64,000 nt of DNA, from the NCBI RefSeq assembly GCF_021130785.1, contig NC_060213.1:63774001-63838000 (forward strand). The letters are read 5' to 3'. A program made the position numbers and the translations under genes. The stretch's first letter is position 1. Each line of letters starts with the position of its first letter. The notes below the pieces were generated by a model. The model worked only from the letters and a program-made list of their open reading frames with translations. It did not search any database and had not been told where the DNA came from. Shown here one piece after another: positions 21,619-32,508 of this stretch. Source of the DNA: Homalodisca vitripennis (lineage: Eukaryota; Arthropoda; Insecta; Hemiptera; Cicadellidae).

Positions 21619-21897
21619 ATGGAGTCAGTTGTAGACCTACTCAATAATCAACTTATATTCAATAACAAACATATCTTTACGATTGTTTGACGAAAACAAT
21701 GTGATCTGGTTTAAGGCTAAAGACGTAGCAAAAATTCTAGAATATGAAAATACTATGCAAACGATCAGAATAAACGTTGACGAAGATGATAAAAACTTCT
21801 ATTTTAATCTAAATATAAGGGGGGCTATAAATAGCTTACCTTCAAACTTCCAAAATAACACTGTTTTCGTTAATGAACCAGGTCTCTCAAAATAAAA
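21619..21897 (+). pseudogene. Truncated Bro-N gene
   Basis: Starts at ATG 21619 in CTATCTAAATGGAGTCAGTT, reads a few codons (ESVVDLLNNQLIF), then after a frame change LFDENNVIWFKAKDVAKILEY, the Bro-N/KilA-associated DNA-binding fold. It stops early after NEPGLSK. The 5' leader is nearly identical to that of the full copy at 21925, about 306 bp downstream, so it arose by tandem duplication. Confidence 0.75.
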
Positions 21898-21924
21898 ATT
21901 ACTAGTTAAATTTTTTCTATCTAA

Positions 21925-22729
21925 ATGGAGTCAGTTGTGAATCTACTCAAATTCAATAATAAAGAAATTTTTAAAACATTTGTTGACGAAAATAATGAAT
22001 TTGGGTTTAAGGCGAAAGATGTTGCAGAGGTGTTAGAATATAAAGATACGAAGAAAGCAATTAAAGAACATGTCAAAGAAAAATATAAAAAAAGCTTCGA
22101 AAACATACATTCTGAAGGTAGGGGTGATTCGCCCCCCGCCTTCAAACTTTCAAAAAAACACTGTTTTCATCAATGAAGCAGGCATATATTCTTTAATCTT
22201 GAAATCTAAAATGAAAATAGCAGAAATGTTTCAAGATTGGGTTTTAGAAGAAGTTTTACCAAGTATTCGTAAATTTGGTGTGTACAAACTTGAAAACAAG
22301 ATTAAATATTTAGAGGACGAAGTTAAACACTTGCAAATTAAAGATGAAATAAAAACGGAAATAATCGCAAAACAAAGTGTAAAAATTGACTTAATGAAAC
22401 CAGACCTTGTTTGTAAAGATTTTGCTAAGAAAAAACACCATGTTTTTGTATTAATTAAGAAGAATCACATGTGGGAATATCCTTATTACGTTATCAGAGC
22501 TCAAAAGAGAGAAATACCGAGAAGATTGAAAGAACTTGAAATTGATTACCCAGAAATGGAAATTTTATTAAGACAAGGAGATCCAAATAGTATAAATCTC
22601 TACAACCAAATGAAAGAATCTTTGAATATTTTATACAACGGAAATCATTTTACTACAAATATGGCAGAATCTCGACTGATTTATAGAATATCTAAATTAC
22701 ACGATGAAAATGTTACTCAATTTTACTAA
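21925..22729 (+). pseudogene. Bro-N antirepressor-like protein with DUF3627-like C-terminus, one frameshift
   Basis: The N-terminal frame (from 21925) has NNEFGFKAKDVAEVLEYKD and AIKEHVKEKYKKSF, the Bro-N domain of baculovirus BRO and phage antirepressors, which binds DNA. A frame change near 22,130 leads to VFINEAGIYSLILKSKM, FQDWVLEEVLPSIRKFG, the typical end of Bro-N. A coiled coil (LENKIKYLEDEVKHLQ) follows, then KKHHVFVLIKKN and YYVIRAQKREI, as in the DUF3627-type C-terminus seen with BRO proteins of ascoviruses and iridoviruses. Role: probably viral gene or host regulation. Its last 17 bp overlap the convergent gene. Confidence 0.8.
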
Positions 22730-23114
22730 AAACTCTTGAATTATGATATTTTGTTTGTAAATGTTTTTGATAATTATTTAACCATTTTATAGTTCTTCCA
22801 CATTCACATTGAGTATCTTCATAATATAATCTATGGTGATTCTTCTTCTTTACACAATCTTTACAATATGAGTCTTTCTTATCTCTACTATAGGATGACT
22901 ATTAAACTCTGAAATTTTTTTAGTTTCTTTACATTTAAGACATTTCTTTCTCTTCCAAAGTTAATTTTTCTATTTTATCATACAGCTCTTTATGATACTT
23001 CCTATAACAATCTTTACAATTATAAATAATTCCATCTTTTCTACTTTTATCTTTATAAAAAGCTTCAAAACCTTTTATTTCTTTGCACATTGAACATTTC
23101 TTTTGAGCCTCCAT
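22713..23114 (-). pseudogene. Zinc-finger protein with two Cys motifs and a C-terminal C-x-C...H-x4-H finger
   Basis: Starts at 23114 in TCTATATAAATGGAGG, where TAA is also the integrase stop. The first frame reads KKCSMCKEIKGFEAFYKDK, then RKDGIIYNCKDCYRKYH: a CxxC/CxxC treble-clef-like finger seen in many phage and NCLDV proteins, sometimes HNH-like. After a frame change around 22,900-22,950 the end reads CKDCVKKKNHHRLYY, then CECGRTIKWLNNYQKHLQTK followed by H. The end overlaps the Bro gene end by 17 bp. Role unknown; nucleic-acid binding is likely. Confidence 0.65.
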
Positions 23115-24135
23115 TTATATAGAAAAAATCTTTGTCTTTCTCAATTCATATTCATAAAACTTTCCGGTTATTTCTTCATTATTTAAATCTTTTATACTAT
23201 AAGTTACAGGATCTGTGTTATTAATTTGATAAATCACAAAGATTTCTCTTGACCAATTGTTCTTATATTTGTTCGAAAATGTTTGTTTTTTAACTAACAA
23301 TTCTTACATGATCATTGACTTTAAATTTAGTTTTCGTGTGAATTTCTGGTGGAACATACTTAAAAACCGACTCTAATAACTCTTTTTCTGCATCTTTATC
23401 TACGTCTTTAGGCTTCATTTTGATTGTGCTATGAACAGTATCGTTATATTTCTTTACGATTTCTTGAAGAATATCGATCCATTTAAAGTTTTTATTAATC
23501 TCAAAAATTACTTTCATTCTCTCATTTTGAGTTCTGTTATATCTCTCTACAATACTTGATTTCTCTTCGTTTTCAGTATGATAAATCTTAATGTTGTATT
23601 TCCTCAAAACATCGTTAAATTCTTTATTTTTAAACTCTAAACCCTTATCTGTATGAAGTAAGTTAGGAGGTTTGTGATTGATCCTTATGGCATCTTTTAC
23701 TATATCTTCGAAGGCTTTTGAAACATCTTTACCGTTTTTTCTTTTGATAGCTCTTGACCAAGCATATTTTGAGAAAGTATCAATAACATTTAACATATAC
23801 TTAAATCCATCATTTTGATCTGAATAGTTAGACATTATAACTAAATCTGCTGCCCATAAATCGTCAATTCCTAAAGTTATAATTTTTCTCTTTTTAAACT
23901 TTTTTCGTACTGGTGCATGAATTTCTCTAGCTTCAATCTCGATTTCTTCCTTATTCTTAGATTCTTTCTTTACTTGTTTTTCATTTGGATTCTTTATAAA
24001 TTTACTCTTATTTGTCTTACATTTTGAACATTTTGCTGCAATTCTATACAACCCGTTTTGAGTTTGAACGATTTTAGAATCTATATTTTTCGTTTTTTTC
24101 TTGCATTTGTGGCAGTGAATCAAATCATCTTCCAT
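23115..24135 (-). pseudogene. Retroviral-type DDE integrase with N-terminal zinc ribbon, one late frameshift
   Basis: Starts at 24135, directly after the PolB stop (TAAATGG). Residues 1-50: zinc ribbon with C8, C11, C36, C39. Residues 85-245: rve core with D97 (WAADLV), D163 (HTDKGLEF) and E197 (IVERYNRT), a spacing of 33 residues, plus YNDTVHSTIKMKP. A frame change near 23,295 splits off the last 60 residues, an SH3/chromo-like tail (YQINNTDPVTYSIKDL). Polinton integrases insert the element and make 6-bp duplications. All three catalytic residues are kept. Confidence 0.9.
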
Positions 24136-27100
24136 TTACATGTCAAAGTTTCCAAGTTTATTTAACTCATCTAATATATTAGATTTTGCTTCGCCTTTAT
24201 ATCCATACGGTACTGTATCGATCTTATTTTCTAGGACATTTCTCTTATCATCTTTAGCGTTCAGTGCCAGCTTGTTTATGGTGATGGTATACAATTCATG
24301 TTTATAGCTTTTTATTACAGTCATCTCCCTAAATTCTTCTTTATCTTCGAACAAACATCTCTTCAAGTTTTCGATATTTATTGTTTTATTTACAACGCTT
24401 CTCTTAATTCCTTTACACCTAACTGGGTTTTTATCTAGATATTTGTACGAGTACATCTTAGACCTTAAACCACAAAATTCTTTCTAAAACTTCGCTATTT
24501 AACTCATCTTTGAATTTCCCTATTACCTTCTTATTTTTAGTCGTGAAACATTCATGATCTTTTGGATAATCACTTGTATCAAAGTCATCTATATTTTCTT
24601 TAATAATTTTGTAAGGATCACGTTTCAATTCTAGGAAGTAACTGTCTGTGTCCATGTAACACAGATTCAAATCTGGATCAAACTTCTTTAATTTGTTGTA
24701 ATAAAACTCGTACATTAACAATTTTGAAAGGTCAAGAACTGAAAAACCTATGTAGATTGGCTTGTTAAATTTAACTTTCTGCTTGTACATGTGACTCGCT
24801 ATACAGTTGTCGTCAAAGATGTTAAAGCATTTGAAATTTGTTTTCTTAGCTTGTTTCATTGAAAATTCTTCATTTCCTAGTCTAATATCACATCTGTTTC
24901 TCACATTTTCCATAGATTTTCCAAAAACAGAGTTGTTCATCAGCTTGTAAAAATCTTTCTCAAAGTCGCTTGTAGCTTTGGTTCTCATACTAGTATTAAA
25001 ATCAATGTAATCTTTCATAAAAGGCTTCTGATCGAATGCGATAACTCTATTCACATGTTTTAACACCATTCCTTGTTCCAGATAGAATTTCAAATTTCTC
25101 GAATGAACAACATATTCAGTTTTATCCAGTAGAGTTGTGCAAAGTTTGTTGTTATAATGTTTTGGAGCAAGAGGCAAATCTTTATGATTTTCATGTAAAT
25201 TCTTCGGATATTCTAGATCGACATCGAGAATATAGCCATAATCTTCGTCGCCAGTGAGTTCCAAAATTGTTTCTTTCCAATCTGCTGTTGTATACGTTTT
25301 AGGATCCATCCACTTGATTTCGTTATATGGTAAATTTTGCATTAGGCCATACCCATAAAGGTTATTAGCATCGACGTACAACAAATAGTTTTCAGGCTTT
25401 GTCTTATCAAAATCTTTTAAATATTTGTTATTTGCTTTCACATATCGTTTAATACATTGAGAAATGCCTCCGCGAATACCTTTTTCGATCATCAAATACA
25501 TATTATAATCACTAATTAATTGTAATTCTATATTCGTTAATTTTAACATAGCATCCCATGCAAGACTGGGAGCTGTTAGATAGTGTGCTGGATCAAGCTT
25601 ATAGCAATTCAAACAAATATTCCTAAAATTTTCAAAGATATCAGCGAGCAATAGAACATCTTGAATGTTATAGAGATCGGAGTAATTTCCTAGATTTTTT
25701 CTCTTTTAATTTATTCCAAACAGCTAAATAATGTTGAAAATCTTTCTCAGAATATGCCTCTCATCTGTCAAAAGTGAATAGAAATCTTGAATTCTCAATT
25801 CTTCTGTGTAATCAAGTTTTTTTCAATACTATCGATAAATTCATAGGGAAATATTCCTTTTCCAGATAGAATTTTAAAAATCTCGTCTTCGTCATTTGGT
25901 TGTCTATCTAGAATTGCGTTCAGACCATCTTGTATAAAATGATTTGTATGCTTGAAATCATCTTTTTTGAGGTTTTTAGCTAACTTTTCTATAGACGATG
26001 CCATAAATCTGAACGTATCTACGAAAGAAAACTTGATGAACTTTCTTGGTTTATCATCTTCAAACTCATACCCATATCCAGAATTTACAGAATAATTTAT
26101 ATATTTCTCATCGGTGTTTGCGATCAAATCAACGTTTCCATATTGTTTAGCCAATTCTTTTATGTACAAATGAGTATCGTAACATGACATATTGTGGCAG
26201 AAAACGGGAAATATTTTGAGGAAATTTGAGATTCAAGTTACAAGATAAATGAGCTGAAACCTCTAAATTTAACCTGTTAAATGACAATGATCTCGTACTT
26301 TTTTTCTTGTTTGATTATCAAAACCCTCACATTCACAAATATGGCAAAGATTTGAATTTTGATATGCAATTTCTTCTTCTTCGGTCAATTTCATAGGTAT
26401 TTGGTTCTTAGAATTATATTTTTAGCTATGTATTTCGATAATTTATTGAGCTCTTCAAACAATTGTTTTGGAACATTCGGCAAATCTTCTTCATTTTTGC
26501 TCGATAACATATCGGCTTGTACATACGATTGGTCACATTAGACACTACGTATAGAGTAAAACCATATGGAATGTGCTTCTGAATCTTGGTTGTGATCGAT
26601 TTTTGCGGATTGTTTTTGCATGTGGGAATCTTCTCTAATATGCTTTCAAAATCCATATAAAATTACGTACGGATGGCTAAACTTCTTTTGATAATTAGTA
26701 AATTTAGTTGTTTGACCTGGAAACGGCATAATTGGCTTACAAACTTCGTGATTTTTACAAATTTCTAAAATGGTCTGTTAAATCTCCAGATTTTGTAGAA
26801 ATGGCTTAAAACATCTCTGCATAGAAAATTTTTTGTGTTTCATGCTTAGATAACTGAGAGAAAACGAGCTTATTTAAAATCTGTTTATCAAAACATAATG
26901 AGATTTGTCTTCTTGTTTAACATACAATAAGTCAATGTTTAACTCAGCGTCGTATTTTTCAGAAATTTGTAATGGAACAATATTGAGTTTCTCATCATAA
27001 ACTGTAGATATTTATAGACATTTTTGGATATTTGTACTTGGAATTGTGACTTCGTTTTTCAAATAATTGTATATCTTTTAAGGACATTTGGATACTCGAA

Positions 27101-28042
27101 ACCTGAAAATATCTCGTCATTTACAAATTTTTCATATTGTTTTGCTCTGTCCTACATGAGTTTCTGGTTTTTCAATAGCACATCGGATAGAATATAATAA
27201 AGCAATAATCATCTTTATTTTTGATATTTATACAAGCTTTCTTATCTTTGATTTTCTTTGGTAAATCGATATATGATCCTGCGTTCATAAATTCATGTTT
27301 ATTAAGGCTCAAAATCAGTTGTTTACAACGTTTTTAATGTCCATCCAGAACCTCGATTTGGATGATTTGTCTGTTCTCGATGTGTTAAATTTATTAAATT
27401 GTTTAGAAATAAAGTCGTTTATGTCAAAGATTTCGTCTGCTTTTATAGTAAAGTACATTGGACAAGTTTGTGTTTCACCGTTCACTAAAGTTCTTTTCGT
27501 ATTCGCATTCCAAAGAGATATATCCTTTACTGTTTTTCACAGTTTCTTGAAATTTTTCGATTAAACTTTTAATTTCCGGGCGCAAAATAGAAAGATATTT
27601 GTAAATTGACATGAAATTATCGTTTTTAAATTCGTTAAAATGTATTGCTTGAAAAGACCGTGTATAGACGATAAAACTTCTACATCAATGATATTTTCAG
27701 ATTTGTGTTTATCAATTTCTTCGATCATTTCAGACTTTGTTTTATCATTAGTTTCGATAGCCAATTTTTCAGCGATTGAATTAATTTTTTCATCATTAAA
27801 TAGATTGAGATTTTTCTTTTCAACTTTGAAATTTCTCTTTAATTCTCGTAATTGTTCAATATTGAACATCTTTTCATGATCGTCAATTTGATTTTCTTTG
27901 GCCCATTGTCTTAAATGATTCAATTCCTTGTAGTAAATGTCTTTGTTCTTTAAGTGAATCTTTGAGTTGTAATGTCCGATCGAAGTTTCTTCTTAAAATT
28001 TCTTTTTTTGCAAAACGGACATGTTACTTTTTCACCCTCCAT
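24136..28042 (-). pseudogene. Protein-primed family B DNA polymerase, several frameshifts
   Basis: Starts at 28042 in CTATTTAAATGGAGG with a CPFCKK zinc motif. The N-terminal region (27,900-26,700) shows SYIDLPKKI and KKACINIKNKDDYCF, the Polinton PolB signature, in broken frames. Exonuclease: Exo I DFESI at about 26,655, Exo II MSCYDTHLYI at 26190, Exo III YSDLYN...LLADIF near 25,650-25,690. The 397-residue polymerase frame (24458-25651) keeps motif A YVDANNLYG (D94), motif B KLMNNSVFG and motif C YMDTDS (D334, D336). The last frame (24136-24456) has KRCLF, YTITINKLALNAKDDKR and ends in a TAA that also serves the integrase start context. About 1,300 residues, as in other Polintons. Six or more frame changes. 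Confidence 0.92.
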
Positions 28043-28346
28043 TTAAATAGGGAAAATTTCTTAACTAAGGTTTGTAGGAGGTAATTTAAATTCTATAATA
28101 CTATTTTTTCAATATTTTTAGAATTTAAAAAATTAATGATTTTTACTTGAATTTGACAGAAATCAGCACAATTTCTGGTGAAACAGTGATAGATTCTTCT
28201 ATTTATTATAGAAAAATCTGTAAACTAAGACCTAAAATTATTGAAAAAATAGTATAGTTATAGGACAAAATAGTACTATATTGGTTTGTAGGGGGTAATT
28301 TAAATTCTTTATACTATTATTTTCAATAATTTTTTTTCTTATGTAA
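28043..28346. promoter_or_regulatory. Divergent intergenic region with repeated and inverted motifs
   Basis: It separates PolB (minus) from the right-end gene (plus). A direct repeat GGTTTGTAGG(A/G)GGTAATTT followed by AAATTCT occurs at 28069 and 28283. AAAATTATTGAAAAAATAG near 28,232 is the inverse of a motif near 28,090-28,130 and of one near 28,310-28,334. It is the longest gene-free part of the Polinton, and so a plausible early promoter or control region. Confidence 0.5.
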
Positions 28347-28665
28347 ATGGAGCCTACTAAAGGAATTAAATGAGGTTGGTGATTTAAAGTTCAAAGAATA
28401 CAAGAAATTAATAGAATTAGAAGAAAATAAGAAAACCCAAAATTGTGAATTTGGAGAAAAAAAAAAAAATGAAAGATAAATTCGGGTTTAACAATAATTT
28501 GCCGAGTTGGAAGATTGTAAAGTACACTTACCGAACAGATTTTTGACTGTTTTGGATGAAAAAAAGATTAAAGAATTGAATAAAAATGAAAAATTACACT
28601 TGGTTGTTACTGGAAAGAAGACTATTAAAGATAAAGACTGTGTTACAATTAACTTCTTGGAATAA
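28347..28665 (+). pseudogene. Right-end small protein, broken
   Basis: The ATG lies in CTTATGTAAATGGAGC. Over two or three frame changes the strand reads LLKELNEVGDLKFKEYKKLI, an A13 run, then LPNRFLTVLDEKKIKELNKN and EKLHLVVTGKKTIKDK, ending TINFLE at 28665. The single intact stretch of about 45 residues looks like a real, formerly conserved protein, but I do not recognise a family. The right terminal inverted repeat begins 8 bp after the stop. Confidence 0.5.
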
Positions 28666-28673
28666 AGATTTCG

Positions 28674-28963
28674 AAGATTTCTGGATTTTTTTCATTAAAA
28701 TAGCTTAAGAAATTAGAAGCCTACAATGAACAGTAAAACAGCTAAAGATTCGGTTATTTAACATTCGTGATTTCTCAGATTTGTTTTATGGTTCAATGGA
28801 CAGTATTTTACATTGATTTTCTGTCTGTCCAAAAGTGGTCTAGGAACCCCTTACTGTTTTGATTTTATCAGATTATCGTTTATTGTCCTTTAAACAGTAT
28901 TTTTCCGTTGGTTTTCTGTTTAGCTCCAAAAGTGGTCTAGAACCGCCATATTCATATCTAGCT
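28674..28963 (-). repeat. Polinton right terminal inverted repeat
   Basis: Inverted copy of 13702-13984, with the same two tandem units. Because the left repeat contains the end of a gene, this repeat carries a copy of that gene end on the plus strand (readable KISGFFSLK then AYNEQ), here with an in-frame TAG in place of CAG. Confidence 0.93.

Positions 28964-28969
<6 letters not shown>
28964..28969. repeat. Right target-site duplication TATATA
   Basis: TATATA directly follows the CT end of the right inverted repeat; it is the first part of a longer (TA)n tract. Confidence 0.6.

Positions 28970-29029
<60 letters not shown>
28964..29029. repeat. (TA)n microsatellite at the Polinton insertion site
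   Basis: About 32 TA units with one interruption, directly abutting the Polinton right end. Left of the element only a short TA run is present, so the insertion was at the edge of the tract or the tract grew afterwards. Confidence 0.95.
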
Positions 29030-29032
<3 letters not shown>

Positions 29033-32000
29033 TTATAAAGTTGTTTGTGACAATTACAACCAGATATTAAAAAACACTGTAGGAGAAACAGTTTCAAACC
29101 GCTCTAAGTTTCTAATTCGCTAATATAATCTTATTTTCAAAAGTTTTGCATAGTTAATAAGATTGAATTATGGTTATTTCTATTTTTCATTGAAAACCCT
29201 TAATAGTAACAAGTATAATGCAATCATACTGTATTTAAAAAGTATATTACCGTTGAGCTCGTATCTTTTGAGTTATAAAATTTGTAGTGTTCAAACCTAT
29301 ACTGTAATCCGTAATTCCCTTACTTGAAAAGTGTATTTAAACTACTTGTAATTACGTAATGTAATGATGGTATGAGGAGACGTGACCAAATGAAAATGTA
29401 CTAAGGGAGGAAATCAGTTTGATAACATGAGAAACCTTTGGCCTATATCTTTACTTGCAAACGTCGCTCTACCTACATCTAAACCTATTCTAAATATACA
29501 TATATCCATTCGTCAGTAGTTTTGAAAATATTATACATATAGTACACTTTTAATAAAAAGATTTTGTTTATTTATTTAAATAAATATCATGAAAAATATT
29601 TATCATAACGATCAAGCCAATTATTATCCAAGAGAAGAATAAAGTAACTCTACACATACAGATAGAACTTGTTTGAAACGTTTCCGAAAGGCTAGACGTT
29701 TCAGTGGCAATCTTTTCAAGGAATACATTAATTCATCTTCCCTTGAACGAGTGATTAAAGGTATTTTGAAATTCCTGAAAACGGGTTTTCTGTGTTGCTT
29801 TCCATCGAAATATTTGTATTTCAACCGGGTCTGTTTACCCAATTATGAATTATATTTTATTATTGCTAGTTAACTATTAAGTTCCGTTTGAAATTTAAAA
29901 CACATAACTTTAGTCCACGTAAAAACGGAAACCATTATTTGTTGATTAAAACTTAGTTTAGGATTATTAGGCTATATTAATATGATTGACACGATTGATA
30001 TATTACATAGATATTTATTTTAAAATAAAACTTGTTCTAGGTAAAAGGTTAAAGTAGATCAGCTAATATCGAATATGCTCGCAACTAGGTTTCGGCCAGG
30101 AAGCTATAAAACTAAAATACACTCCATTACATTAAACTTTTAAACCTCTCGTTAAAATTCTTGAAATTATATAAAAAAAAACATAATGTGATTTTAACTT
30201 AGGAAACAAATTTAACACGCACTATCTGTTACTAATAATGATGTTACCAGCTTTATATCTGGAATTTTTGAACTTAGATTTCAAATTAGTAGGATAGTCT
30301 TAGAAACAATATAGTAACAATATAGAATCAAATAGTAATGGTAATAGCCTTAGTAGGAATATGGAGAATATAGTTAATACGTATTCACTTCACTTTGACA
30401 CCAAAATTCTTTTTTTTTTTTTAAGTAATTTTATACAAATTTTTTTGTAATTATTGCAATTGGTGTAAAGAAAACACTATTATTAGCGTTCACTTTTATT
30501 TCAAGCCCATCCCTTTATATTCATGATTCATCATGACGAAATATAACTGTATGAAAGTAATGGTGAACCGTTGGCCTCATGGTCAAAGTGCGTGAATTTG
30601 AATACGGGTTTGAAATAATGAAGTTTCCATTCCTGTACGTAACATTGCATTAAGGAATATCATTTTTTAACTTATTCCATAATTTTTTTTTAATATCCTG
30701 TATCACATAATAAGGGTAAACGGGACCGATTAATACTATTCATAAAATATACTTAAGTAATAATAATCCAAGCGACCTGCATTGAAGTGAAAGCAAATAT
30801 TAATAAGGCTATTAATATATAAAAAGGGAGCACTTACGAGCCTTAGGTAACCCTAACTTTTTTAACGAACCGAGTCAGCAGCTAAAAACATCAAACGCTT
30901 TTAAAGTGAATCCCCCAGGGACTAAACAGATCCTTTTCATCCCAAAAACCTTAGTTATATTTTATGTTTTTATCTTTCACGAATATATTAACTAATTTTT
31001 CAACAGCACTTAGGGAAATACATTATTATTGTGATATTAAAACTGCTTAATAGTATCAACACTGGCAAATGCTGTATACAAAAAATTGTTAATATTTATT
31101 AATTAATAAATATTATTTCACTATACAACACATCGGATGATTATTTTATGGATATCTAACAAGCTGTTTATCTAGAAACAAAAACTTCACGTTTTCGATA
31201 TATTCACAAGAACCTTACGTATATTATTTCAACAATCAAAAAAAACTACTAATCAATAGATCGATTCCAAACTAAAAATTTGTCAAGTATAAAATGTAGC
31301 CACTCCTAAGATAACAAGCAATAATTTTTCTATATTTAAAACTCCATACAATATTTTTACAAGACGTAGCCATTCTAGTTCCCATTATAACCATAGGAGG
31401 TTTTAGACAGATTTGATTATTGAATTCGGACTTATTTATGGTAAGAATAATTTTGATAAAAAAAATAATATCATTTGCGGTGGAAATAGATTACTTGTTC
31501 GGCTTAAGTAATGTACTTAACAACCTTTAATGTATCCATTTATATGCGGAATAATTGTGTAAAAACTTTTAAATCTACTTACACTAAAGTATACATCCGC
31601 CAATGGTTTATTAATTGTTGAAATGTAATCAATAAATTGTGGAGCCATTTTTATGATTGAAGACAGAGATTTTAATTATGTTTTAATTAATGCAAATTAC
31701 TATAAGTTTAAGTCTGAAACAGTTTTCATTGTAATAAATTTTTTGTGCAGTAAACAAAATAGGCGTACGTGGTGTTTTAGAATTCCGTGAAGAAAGGATC
31801 CCCATTGTATAACAGCTTCCCTTGTTTTATTTGAGAGAATATCGATAATAGTTGTTTAACTAGGCACTCAGGCTTGTAGTCTATAAGCAGAGGCCTTAAC
31901 TTACAGGAAGTCAGTTAATGGACGTTAGATTGGAGAAGTGTTCAAGTGTGTGTGTGTGTGTGTTTATTTATAAATAAATGTCTTCTATACCCAATGGTTG

Positions 32001-32095
32001 CTATCAGGTAACTTGGGCGAACCCTTATGTCCTTCTTCTTATTAAGGGCGGCATGTTGCCATTTAACCCTCCAGGACCTTTTGCGATCTCTGAAA
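29030..32095. other. AT-rich non-coding stretch
   Basis: I see no gene. Contents: a T tract near 30,411, an AT palindrome near 31,096 (TTATTAATTAATAAATA), and a (TG)n run at about 31,946-31,963. A pair of opposed frames at 29,624-29,873 is a chance overlap. Confidence 0.4.
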
Positions 32096-32165
32096 GTAAC
32101 AGTGGAGTCCCCGCTAATCCGAACACGTGTAATCCGAACGTCGGTCAATCCGAACAGGTCCAGGA
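32096..32165 (+). repeat. Possible pogo/Tigger-type transposon end
   Basis: CAGTGGAGTCCCCGCTAATC at about 32,100 begins with CAG as pogo/Tigger terminal repeats do, and TAATCCGAAC/CAATCCGAAC occurs three times within 45 bp, similar to the subterminal repeats of such elements. I find no matching inverted end or transposase nearby, so it may be only a fragment. Confidence 0.35.
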
Positions 32166-32415
32166 GGAATTATTTATAACGATAATGAACAGTTATAGGA
32201 ACTAATTACATAAAAAATGAAAATGGGTGCATCATTTCGTACATAAACAAAGAAAACTTTAATTAAATAGACATACAGTATTTTTATTAAGACAAATAGT
32301 GTACGGTACAGTACAATGAGTTAAATTATTGTATTAGGAAGTGAAATCAAACAATAATTGGACGTACAGTACTGTATTATTATTGAGTACAATATTAATT
32401 ATCATCCACTTTCAA

Positions 32416-32508
32416 ATTTCGGCACCGCTCCCAGGGTTGTTATGTCAGGACACCACCCCACATTTCTCTATTAATCACCAGTGACAAGTTTATCTCGATG
32501 GTTCCGAT
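32416..32508 (+). repeat. Dispersed repeat, copy A
   Basis: TTCGGCACCGCTCCCAGGGT, then TTGTTATGTCAGGACACCAC and a GATGGTTCC word match copy B at 40,961-41,052 with scattered changes. Family not recognised. Confidence 0.75.

Larger units (their letters stand above)
13702..28963. mobile_element. Polinton/Maverick element, complete but decayed
   Basis: The element is 15,262 bp, within the usual 15-20 kb. Both ends begin AG when read inward (AGTAGATATG and AGCTAGATATG), have inverted repeats of about 285 bp, and are flanked by TATATA, fitting the 6-bp Polinton duplication. It carries the Polinton core: PolB, DDE integrase, packaging ATPase, adenain-like protease, and major and minor capsid proteins. 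Extra genes are a PLA2 protein, a pX-like protein, Bro-N genes and a zinc-ribbon protein. Since the site is itself a TA repeat, the TATATA duplication cannot be proved. Nearly all large genes have one or more frameshifts. Strand is given as '.' because genes lie on both strands. Confidence 0.95.

Noticed and set aside
27295..27879. Plus-strand frames within the PolB N-terminal region
   Set aside because: Antisense shadows of the broken PolB gene.
29624..29873. Two opposed frames of 66-72 residues
   Set aside because: Mutually overlapping, no domain or start context.
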